Source: Isoetes taiwanensis (taxonomy: Eukaryota > Streptophyta > Lycopodiopsida > Isoetales > Isoetaceae). From it: a stretch of DNA of 64,000 nucleotides. The position numbers and the translations under genes were made by a program. The notes under the pieces are model-generated. The model made no database searches and was not told where the DNA came from. It saw only the letters and a list, made by a program, of their open reading frames with translations. Below are positions 55,282 to 64,000 of this stretch, piece after piece (within the stretch, counting starts at the first letter, position 1; every line of letters starts with the position of its first letter). Where the stretch lies: assembly GCA_021234155.1 (NCBI GenBank), contig JAJEKV010000031.1:15892885-15956884 (forward strand). Direction: 5' to 3'.

Positions 55282-56125
55282 TCACAATTTAATGTCCCTG
55301 CAATTTAGTTCTGTTGACAGTTTCAGAAACCTTCTCCAACCTAATGCTTTTGTCATAGTGTCAGCTAGTTGATCTTCAGACTTGATATAACTTAACTGAA
55401 TGAATCCTTTATTTACCATATCTCTTATATAATGCATCTCCATCTCAATATGCTTTGTTCTCTCGTGTAATACAGGATTTCTTGCCATAGCTATGCAGCT
55501 CTGATTATCACAAAATAATAATGTGCTCTCTTCCTGTTTTATTCCCTATTCATTTAAGAATCTTCTAGACCATATGATCTCCTTGGCAGCTAGAGTAGTT
55601 GCAGCATATTCTGATTCTGCTGCTAAAAGTGCTATTGATGATTGCTTTTTGCTCCTCCAACTTACTGGTGCCCCCCAACATTAAGATGTAACCTGAAGTG
55701 GATTTACGTTCATCTAAATCACCACATCAATCTGAATCACTATAGCTTCTCAATTTTAAGTCCTTTGAACAGTAAACAATCCCTGTGTTTTTTGTTCCCT
55801 TTAAGAATCTTAGTACCTTTTTAGCTGCCAACCAATGTTCAAACCCTGGGTTATAATCATTGTACTTACCTTGATTTAATGAAATCCTCATGTTTGCTCC
55901 GTCCCTTTTAATTTGAATACCCAAGAATTGTGACAGTTCTCCCAGGTCTGTCATTTTGTATCTGTTGTTGAGCATTTCCTTGCAATTATTCAGAAAATCT
56001 AAGTTCTTAGATGCCAAAATATAGTCATCTACATATACTGCCATTATGCAAAATCCATTTCCCCTTTTCAGCATGTAAACATTGCCATCATTATCAAGCT
56101 TTGTAAAACTTTGTTCTTTCAAAAA
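55282..56125 (-). pseudogene. Ty1/copia pol fragment: RT end and RNase H
   Basis: Minus strand: KEQSFTKLDNDGNVYML, IMAVYVDDYILAS (the YVDD box), DLGELSQFLGIQI, then an internal deletion from NQGKYND straight to PGFEHWLAAKKVLRFL, so roughly 60-70 residues of the RT-RNase H connection are missing. RNase H follows: KSTSGYILMLGGAPVSW, AAESEYAATTLAAKEIIW, FCDNQSCIAMARNPVLHERT, HIEMEMHYIRDMV, and IKSEDQLADTMTKAL. Stops interrupt after YSDSD and RRFLNE. Gag, protease and integrase are absent: the upstream side is cut at 56126 by the hairpin element in the same orientation. Confidence 0.88.
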
Positions 56126-56968
56126 ATTCTAGGGAAAGGTCCTTATGCACAAAACAGCCACATGCACATCAGAGAGCTCCAAACTGCAAGACCAAACCAC
56201 ATGTGATTGTCAACTGTGTTAGAAGCCATCTACGGGCCAAGAGTAAGCAAGCTACAAAGTGGGACTAGAAATACAAGAGAACAATATCAAAATGGAAAAG
56301 ATGATCCATGAGGATCCCCGGAAACCACGAGGCTACGCCGAGATAGGGAAATCTAGGCTCGACCCAGATGCATAAAGAAAGCAGCTTCATGCACATCAGT
56401 GAGCTCCAAACTGCAAGACCGAACCATATGCGATTATCAAATGTGTTAGAAGCCATCCACGGGCCAAAAGTCAGCAAACTATAAAGTCGGAATAGAAATA
56501 CAAGAGCATAATATTGCAATTGAAGAGATGATCCATAATGATCCTCGGAAGCCACGGGGCTACGCCGAGATAAGAAAAATATATATGTAGGCCCGACCCA
56601 GGGGGGCTTCCCCTTGGTGCCCTCCAGAAGCGCCATGTGCTACGCTGGGAAAAAATGCAAAAGCCCATCGGCCAACACTGAACAAAAAGTAAAACCCATA
56701 TAGGAGAGTAAGAGGTGGGAGGGGGGAACTCCGTACAACAACAAGATTCAGCTCAGAGGAAACGCCGATGAGGAATGCAGGAAGACACAAGGCTTTTATG
56801 GGAGAAAAGGCCAAAGAAAGTCTGCGCTATAGCAGGCTTGTGCCAAAGAAAGCTTGGACCCAAAAGCAGAGCTGGCGCCAAAACTGGCGTCCCTTTCCCT
56901 AGAATAATGGTTCTCTTCTATATAAGAAGAGAACCATTGCATTCTAGGGAAAGGTCCTTATGCACAAA
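56126..56968 (-). mobile_element. Direct-repeat/hairpin element, copy E (inverted)
   Basis: 28-bp identical direct repeats (56126-56153 and 56941-56968). In element orientation the first repeat ends CCTTTCCCTAGAAT and pairs with ATTCTAGGGAAAGG; inner arms ATGGTTCTCTTCT and AGAAGAGAACCAT pair perfectly (all within 56892-56954). The body includes a 227-bp tandem duplication with TCTCGGCGTAGCC...GGCTTCCGAGG units like those of A and B. It abuts the Ty1/copia fragment at 56125, so it may have inserted into or recombined with it. Confidence 0.7.
56155..56610 (-). repeat. 227-bp tandem duplication inside copy E
   Basis: CATGCACATCAGAGAGCTCC at 56161 and CATGCACATCAGTGAGCTCC at 56388 begin two similar units, each ending near CCACGGGGCTACGCCGAGAT-type sequence. 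About 85-90% alike by eye. Confidence 0.85.
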
Positions 56969-56974
56969 TATCAA

Positions 56975-59880
56975 CATCCGACACAAAGAGGAACCTCCCT
57001 CAAACCCCATCATAGATTGAGACCACGAGAGATTGTAAGGCACACTGCTAGGAAAGTGTAACGACCATGAGATGAGGTGGGATGCCACTGCAAATAGAGG
57101 GGAAGGGGCTCAAGAAACCCTGAGACAACTAGACTGCATAAGGCAAAAAAGGCATGAAAATCGAACACAAACAAGATCTATGGCCACCACCAAAGCACAT
57201 GAAATCAAAATTGTAGAACCAACGTACCCAACAAAATACAGAGAATACCTAACGACAAGACGCTATGGAAGTAAGAACAAACATACCTAACTTATATTAT
57301 TCATGCAGAATAGACTCAAGCGAACTTTCATGAAGAAATGCAAACCCCCTAATAAGAAAGACCAAAACCATGCACCATGGAATGCATAAAAAGAAAAGAC
57401 ATCAAGACCGGACATAGTCAACAAGCTAACAAAGAGCACCTGGAACTAAAATTCAAGAATCAACGTACCAGTAGTGAACTACAGTGAATACTATAATGAC
57501 AAAAACACTACAACAAACAAGGACCTAAAACCTAAACATATACGCTACACGCATAACCAGTTCAAACAAACTTTAAAAAATAGAAACAACATAACCCATG
57601 GGAACAAGACGAAAGGGACCCCGAGACACAAGAACAAAAAGGTTTTATAAGGTGACAGAACAATTATGCAATTGAGAACACCGGTAGATGACGCCATAGA
57701 GTCAGCGAGGATGGGATCAACGCCAAGATGAGGAATGGATGAAGAAAACTGAGGGCAACCTGAAACAAGAACCATTTACGAATGCCAGACAACGGACCAC
57801 AAGAACCACTACAACATGCACGAATCTGCGAAGATGCAACCGCATTTTGAAATTTAAACTACAGGCCACAAGAGAGAATGTCACGGGAAAAAGGGAACAC
57901 CAAACAACTCCTTTAGTCTTTAAGAGGTCAACACAGAAAAGGCATGACGACTGGACCAACAAGGCAAGAAGAACTACGTCAAATCAAGGGGCAGACAAAG
58001 GAGGGAATCAAGACAATAGCAGAGCAAAGATGTATTTTAAGGGATAAACTGGAAACAAGAGGAAAGGAATAAACATAGGGTGAAAAAAGACAAACAAAAG
58101 ACCAGAATGAAATGGATAGAAAAAAGGGATCGAGAATAGCAAACAAAGCAAAACGAGACAAAATGGCTGAGGACACAAAATGGAAATAACTGAAGGCCCT
58201 CAAAGGCACTAATGAGACACTAAGAATCTATGACAAAGAGCGAGTATAGGCCCCCATAAGGGCATCCATGAGAACCACTGAGAACATATGAGAATATTGG
58301 AGTAAAAGAACAAGTAGAGCAACAACAATAAATAGCAAGGACTAAAATTCATGAATGTATACCCACATATATCACGGATCCAAGCGAATTTTCAACGTAG
58401 AAACAACGATAGGGACCTTGAGATTCAAGAACAATCCAGAGGACTGGACCAAAGAACCCATTATGGTGAGAGAAAGATGGAGAAAGATGGGTGCTATATG
58501 ACATCGTCGGAAGAAGCAGAGTGAAGAGAACAACTCGGTGAACAACATGCAAATTTGGTTGACGAGGGTAACCCGATCACTGAGACCAACAAGAATAAAA
58601 AAGGCTAAGCAAGGTGGATACAACAACTGGGGTCAACATAGTAAAACGACATAATGATTGGACACCGCCAGGGCAAAAAAGCACTATGATGAGACAAGAG
58701 GCGGGCAAAGGAGGGAGTCAAGACAATAGAAGAGCCAAGACGTTTCAAGAGATAAAATGAACAAACAAAGAGGAAAGGGACAATATGCAAAATGAAAAAA
58801 GAGAGGAATGCGAGATTATAATGAAATGGATGGAATAAGGGACTAGGAATAGAGGAACAGAGCAAATTGGGACAAAGGAGCTAAGGCCACAAATGCAAAT
58901 AAAGCCCTCGAAGGCATTCACGAGAAACTAAGAATCAATTATAAAAGATAAGAGTATGGGCCCTCATAAGGGCATCCAAAGAACAATTGAGGACATATGA
59001 GAAACAAGCATGCACTTATCTACCTATACATACACCTAGAAACAAAGCTCAAGAATCTTAGAGCAAAAAAGGGAAGCAAAGCAAATGAAATAGATGGAGA
59101 AATGGGATAAAGAAAAGAGGCACTAGAAAACCACTCTGAAATGGAAAGGCGAGGGAAATAAATTGGGCAATCGAACAAACTACAACTAAAAAGACCAGGG
59201 AAAAAGTACGAGTGAGAGGAACAAATCATGCATGTGCAGTGAACAAATTACTGCTGAGAAATGATGAGACAAGAATGCTAAGAGCAATCAGACAGATGGG
59301 ACAACTCAGGACAACTCGGACAAGCAGAGCAGTATAACGACGTATGGAAGCAACTCAAGCACAACCCGGACTGCAAGAGCTAGGACTCAAGGGACACCAT
59401 AAGAGCTCAACGAGACAAATGGAACAAAAAGTCAACAAAAAGGGAATAATGGACGTCATGTAGTAAAGGGAACGAGTAAAGGCAGTGGAAAGAAGCCAAT
59501 GAACCAAAAGAATTGAAGGGGCACATGGCTCGGTGGTCATCACAAGTACAAGGAACTAGCCACATAAAGGAATATAAAAGAAATTTGCAACTAAATGTCA
59601 CAAGCACCAATGCAGCAAGAATGCAATAGCTCAACCCATACAAAATACAAACTGAGATATGGCACTGGCAAAAGCCATGCATAAATGAGCCAAATGATTC
59701 TAGCAAATACCACCAATTGTAAAACTCCTGCAAAACGACCAAATGTAAGCGACCACCACAAATGGTACCAATAGACCAACGACGGGGAAACCTGAGATCC
59801 TAAGCGAAAAAGGACCACATCTAAGTATGGAGGCAAAGCGCATTAAAAGGACTAATTGCGGTAGAAAATAGACGTTATGG
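56975..59880 (-). repeat. Purine-rich block with degenerate ~0.7-0.8-kb tandem units
   Basis: A/G-dominated plus strand. Anchors repeat at ~711-bp spacing: CAAGACAATAGCAGAGCAAAG (58009) and CAAGACAATAGAAGAGCCAAG (58720); CATAAGGGCATCCATGAGA (58255) and CATAAGGGCATCCAAAGAA (58966). An earlier unit is suggested by GGGACCCCGAGACACAAGAA (57615) against GGGACCTTGAGATTCAAGAA (58412). No gene supported. Confidence 0.6.
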
Positions 59881-59895
59881 ACCACAACCATGTCT

Positions 59896-59940
59896 ACGAG
59901 ATAAGATAAGATAAGATAAGATAAGATAAGATAAGATAAC
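59896..59940 (-). repeat. GATAA / TTATC microsatellite
   Basis: About eight GATAA pentamers. It could be a LINE tail on the minus strand, but the LINE 3' box is not found beside it. Confidence 0.85.
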
Positions 59941-62311
59941 CAAAAGCAACATGGCATGAACTAACATGAATCACCAACTCATAACGAATGCAGCTATGGA
60001 AAAGTTCAAGAGTAGAAAAAATGCTAGACTATCCCAAATGGAGAAGGTTATATGGGTCTAAGTTAGATATTGGGGTACAAAAGCACCCGTCCGGACGCTC
60101 TACTTTTCGTGCTTGATCTGCTGTGCTTGTTGGGGGTGCTTGGAGAGTGGGAACACGATGATCCGTTTTTAGCCAATTGCTTCCGGATCGATGACATGGC
60201 TGCTCCGAAAATCAAATTCGGTTCCGAAATGATCTGGCGCGGTCTGTTTTGAGATGGCGGGTCTGTTTCTTGAATTTTTTGGCGGGAATGATCATTCAGC
60301 CTTTGTACCTCCGAAACGAATCGTTCTTTGTACATCACGGTTTTCTCAGACCGCAAAATTCTCAGACATCACGATCCTCAATGGATCAATCGTTTCCGAT
60401 TTGGATGAGGAAAAGAGACTCAAAAGTTTTCCGGGAAATTCAAGCCGAGAGAAGAAGGCAATCAAGACAAATAAAAAGAGAAAGGGAGAGAGAGAAAGAA
60501 AACTTGCACCCTGAAATTGAACGAGGGCTCGAGTGCGCGTAGAAGGCTTCAAGAATTGTCCAAAAAAATGGACGATTATTTCAACGAAATCACAAAGCCT
60601 TTGAAAGAAGGGGATAAAGCAATGGTGGTGCAATGATTTGTGAAGAGAGTGAAGGCTTAAATTGCCAATGGAAGTGGATTTTGTTAATCATGAACAAAGC
60701 AAGATCATGAAGAATGTGATTAAAAAATGTTCGTGAGACATTCAATGAACAAAAGAAATTAAGGAAGACAGATGTATTGCAAGCAAGAAAGTCTACTTTG
60801 CAAATGGTATCTTCATCAAAGAAAATCCATCAACCAACCGGCCGTCGCGACGCCTCCTTCATATATCTAGAAAATCTGTTGTTGCTGCAACCAGAAGAAG
60901 AATAATGGCAGACCAAGAATGTGGTCCGTGGTCAATGTTTTCAAGGAAAAAGAGGTGTGATGCTGAGTGACGAGGTTAGGAATTGTGTTTACAAACAGAA
61001 AACACACGAGTTTCACCATACAGAAGCATGTGAGAAAGTTTGTCTGGCCAGATGGCGATAAAATTGATCATCCAATACAACTGCTTGAAATATCTCAGGT
61101 GATTTCCCTGCTTAGTATGTTTCTTCTATTGCATATATCTGTTTCTATATAGATCTTCTTTGTTTGCAGTTGCAATTTTACATGAACTTCAAGAAGGAAT
61201 TCAATGACATTAAGATTACCCAAATAAGACATTTGAATTGTGAAGCCATCATTTGTGAGGCGCTTTAAATGAAAGAGAAACTTGTCACGCCAATATCACA
61301 TGCACTTTGAATATGTGATGCAAGCACTCAACAAAATCGAACAGATCCAAATGGCGTGCATAAAGATTGCAACTGTACTTGTGCTGTTTGTGGTGATGGT
61401 AACTTTTGTGCAGCCAAGAACCATGTTTATAAATCCACTAGTGATTTTTGGAGGCAAATGATCTGCCCTAAGGATGAAGATGAAGAGTGGCACAAACATA
61501 ATTGTCTCAAGTAGTGGCATGCAAGGATTGTGGATTGAAAAGGTACTCTTTTTTAATGTTAAGATGTTTGAACATTCTATTTTGAGTTGTTAAGATGATT
61601 GATGCAACATCTTACAAACAAATTTCTGCGGTGGTCTTACAAACGGGTTGCCAATATGTCCAAAGGAGAAGGAGGAGTCCGATTACAAAGTGGAGTGGAA
61701 ACAGGTTTGAAAAGGTAGTGTATTTGGCATTTGTGCTTAAATGATTTTTGTGCTTGTGATTGTTGTGCTTGTCTTTGCAAACTTACGGTGATCTTTGTTT
61801 TCAAAAAACAAAGAAGAGGTTGGTTACATGAAGGAGACCACCAAGAAAAAAAAATGGCGGTGAAAGAAACCAAAGCAAAGGTAACTAGACTTGCATACAA
61901 GAAAGAGAGCCTGCCCCAATTCCAAAGAAGATGCTTCAAGACACCGGTACAATTCATCCCACACAATTATATTGCACAATCGGCAGGCAAAGCAATTCAG
62001 AAGTGCTTGGATACTTTTCCTGAAGGTGCAGCTTGTCTCGGTTATTGATTTTGCTGAAAATTACAGTTTTAAAATTGAGAAAAGAGGCACAATCTTGCCA
62101 ATCGGCACAACGATCAGGCATCAATTTTGGTTCATATCACATATAGACATGCAACCCGGGATGAGATAGAAGATATGGAAGCTAAGGAAGCAGAGAGAAG
62201 GGAACTAGAGAAGGAAAAGCAAAGAAAGAAAGAGGAAGACAACTCAGCAGAGACCATCATCGCCAGCAGAATGAGAGGAGAATCATAAAGGAAGTACATT
62301 TTATATTTCAG

Positions 62312-62692
62312 ATGATAGAGATCATAGCAAGTGAGTTTGTACAACATTGCTTGAAAGTTCATGCAGATCGGGTTTCCAGAGTACAAAAATATTTTGTACA
62401 ACAAACATATTTTTGGAGTGATGGTTGCACAAAGACAGTTCAAAGGAGCAAGACCTTTTGGTATTTAGGAAGGAACTATGTCAATAGTGAAGGAATTGAG
62501 TATGAATGGAATTTTTTTGCCAGCTCTCATGGGAAAGAAGAACATGATGGACAAGGTGCAATCCTAAAAAGGATTTTGGCAAGAGAACAATTGAAGTATG
62601 ATTCCTGGAAATTGGAGCGTGCCAAAGACGTTGTGGATTTCATGAATTGGTATATGATGAACAACCCACCAGACCCAAATATAAGAAGGTAA
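62312..62692 (+). pseudogene. Catalytic-core exon of transposase copy 2
   Basis: An open 126-residue stretch, the best preserved part of copy 2: FVQHCLKVHADRVSRVQKYF, WSDGCTKTVQRSKTFWYLG, EWNFFASSHGKEEHDGQGAI, LKRILAREQLKYDSWKLERA, ending NIRR at a GT donor (62688). Copy 1 has Gly where this copy has the first Glu of KEEHDG, so the HGKGEHDG motif is altered here. Confidence 0.7.
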
Positions 62693-62939
62693 ATTCAATC
62701 AGTACCATTGCATTCTTCTTCATTTGAGGTGACATTTTTCTGTTCTATATTGCAGGTTTTTTTGGCATATTGAACCCAAAAATGTAGACAAATCTGAAAA
62801 GAGGGAATGGAGATCACTTTGTGGGAGCTCTAAACTTCATTCCATCAGACCATGTGACAAAACAAATACTGCAAAAGTTGCCCACAGGTGCCTCTCTTGT
62901 TTCTGTTCCTTTTGCTTTCATGGAAAATGGGATGATTGC

Positions 62940-63299
62940 ATGAACAAAGCTCGACTGGGAGCTTGGTCCACAACAGAACTGAAGTTGAAGAAATCTACAG
63001 AAAACAATCAGCCAACAAAAGCAGTTCAAGATGAAGATGAGGATGAGGATGAAGAAGAGGATGATGATGAGGCTAATGAATACCTCAGTTCTGTTCTAGA
63101 AGTTGGAGATAACTTTGCTGTAAATGCAGATCCAGAGGATGCTGAAGGAGTTGACTTTTATGTTCTTAGGTGTACAGAGACTAAACATACATTGTTAGAT
63201 GCATATGAAGACTCATGGGGTTCTGCATTTGGTGTGGGAGAAGTCATAGTTTCTGGCCACTACTATAAGCGCATGATGCACTCCACTTTGAGTTATTAG
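62940..63299 (+). pseudogene. C-terminal module of transposase copy 2
   Basis: A run of Asp/Glu (63028-63075) followed by LEVGDNFAVNADPEDAEGVD, FYVLRCTETKHTLLDAYEDS and GVGEVIVSGHYYKRM. The same GD-F...DF-hh-CT-K...G-Y+K order occurs in copy 1 at 4770-4990, so this is a shared C-terminal domain of unknown function. Confidence 0.6.
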
Positions 63300-63300
63300 T

Positions 63301-64000
63301 GGACAAGCCAGTTGCTAGTGTGTACAGTCACCTTATTAGACAAGTGAAATTTGATATGGAGAGTCTTGGCAACAACAAGTTCAAGATGAGTGAAGAGACA
63401 TGCCAAAAAGTGATGGCATCCCTTCCCGTGAGAGTGCTAACATCGCTGACCTTTTTCCGCTACGCCTTTCAAGAGGCGAAGCACATCATTCACATGTAAA
63501 GTGGCTCATTGTTGCTACATTGTTTCTAACAAACCTATTGTTTCTAACAAACCTATCAATGGAAGCTAACAAATTCTTTGTTGCACGTAAATTTGTAGTC
63601 CCCGACCGACTTGATCAATGTAATCGCCTGCTGGTGCTTTGTTTTTACGCTTTGTCTGCCGACGTGCTAATTGTTTTCGAGTTTATGCTTAACTGTCATC
63701 GTCCCTTCAGGTTTGGTCCTTGGAAACAAATGGTGGAAACTTTTTGCAAGTGTTCAATTGGGAACTGCTCAAGACAATGCACAAAGTAAATACTCTAAAC
63801 CCTTTTTACATGCATATGTTCAAAGATTGGCTTCATATCTGGGTTTGTTTGTTTAACCAATTAGGATTTGGACTTCATCTTTGGATACTGAGAGACAAGC
63901 ATAGGAGAAACCATTACATTCAAATATAAACTGGGACAACAATTTTGCAAGTAGAAACTCGCAAGTGTGGGTAAATATTATATTCATTAGATACAAAATT
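63301..64000. other. Right edge, no supported gene
   Basis: Open frames at 63299-63499 (VYSHLIRQVKFDMESLGNNK) and 63400-63789 overlap in different frames and match no family. They may be a further decayed 3' part of the transposon copy or flanking host sequence. CTAACAAACCTATTGTTT-type words repeat twice near 63525-63560. Confidence 0.3.

Larger units (their letters stand above)
60254..63300 (+). pseudogene. Decayed transposase with SDG and HGKxEHDG motifs, copy 2
   Basis: Segments in several frames follow the order seen in copy 1. In order: a Lys/Glu-rich region (60.4-60.65 kb); TSFTIQKHVRKFVWPDGDKI (about 61010); FYMNFKKEFNDIKI (about 61175); HKDCNCTCAVCGDGNFCAAK and DFWRQMICPKDEDEEWHKHN, a Cys/His zinc cluster (about 61360-61505); VIDFAENYSFKIEKR (about 62040, candidate first catalytic Asp); ISDDRDH; FWSDGCTKTVQRS (about 62415, candidate second Asp); FFASSHGKEEHDGQGAI (about 62512, candidate Glu/Asp); LHSIRPCD and LSCFCSFCFHGKWDDC (about 62830-62940); an acidic run (63028); and GDNFAVN...GVDFYVLRCT. 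Frameshifts lie before VIDFAENY and around ISDDRDH. Terminal repeats were not found; the right end may lie beyond the window. Confidence 0.7.

Noticed and set aside
59896-59940. CRISPR-like or centromeric array at the GATAA run
   Set aside because: It is a plain pentanucleotide microsatellite without spacers.

Overview
The window reads as nuclear DNA of a land plant. The evidence is one intact intron-containing gene of the plant NRT1/PTR (NPF) transporter family with GT-AG introns, plant-type Helitron, Ty1/copia and LINE sequences, low gene density and heavy repeat content. The transposase family at both ends and the LINE type resemble what I recall from bryophytes, lycophytes and ferns, so a seedless plant is my best guess. 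That guess is uncertain. Only one gene looks like a working host gene; almost everything else is mobile or repetitive.

Layout. 0-1.57 kb and 12.62-14.84 kb hold weak exon-like remnants of an unrecognised host locus. Between them sits an 11-kb DNA transposon (1576-12617) with TTAA on both sides and an 11-bp perfect terminal inverted repeat. On the plus strand it carries a decayed transposase with SDG and HGKGEHDG motifs, zinc-cluster regions and an acidic microsatellite-coded tail. On the minus strand it carries a second gene or gene set that includes an FCP1-like HAD phosphatase and a Ulp1-like (SUMO protease) catalytic end. A diverged relative of the same transposase occupies 60.25-63.3 kb.

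14.86-17.93 kb is a LINE with endonuclease, reverse transcriptase and C-terminal zinc-knuckle remnants. 20.15-31.90 kb is Helitron territory. It has a 72-bp 5'-end-like sequence present twice (20151 and 26164), a cluster of five unrecognised co-oriented ORFs, a RepHel coding region split by a one-base frameshift at a T7 run, a tandem series of tRNA-like SINE units, and a GC hairpin followed by CTTG as a possible 3' end. The NPF gene (complement, four exons, 570 aa) lies at 32.0-34.1 kb. A 181-bp fold-back MITE with a 10-bp target duplication is at 36.4 kb.

37.3-60 kb is dominated by alternating pyrimidine-rich and purine-rich noncoding blocks. Embedded in them are a LINE remnant with only ORF1, LINE 3' ends with different microsatellite tails, a large direct duplication (49.6 and 51.2 kb), a Ty1/copia pol fragment, and copies of a ~0.84-1.17-kb repeat family.

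That family is one of the two most interesting observations. Four copies (18.2, 41.8, 52.7 and, inverted, 56.1-57.0 kb) are bounded by 28-39-bp direct repeats. Each begins with a nested hairpin whose arms differ between copies while staying complementary. The other is the TTAA transposon with its antisense Ulp1 and FCP1-like genes.
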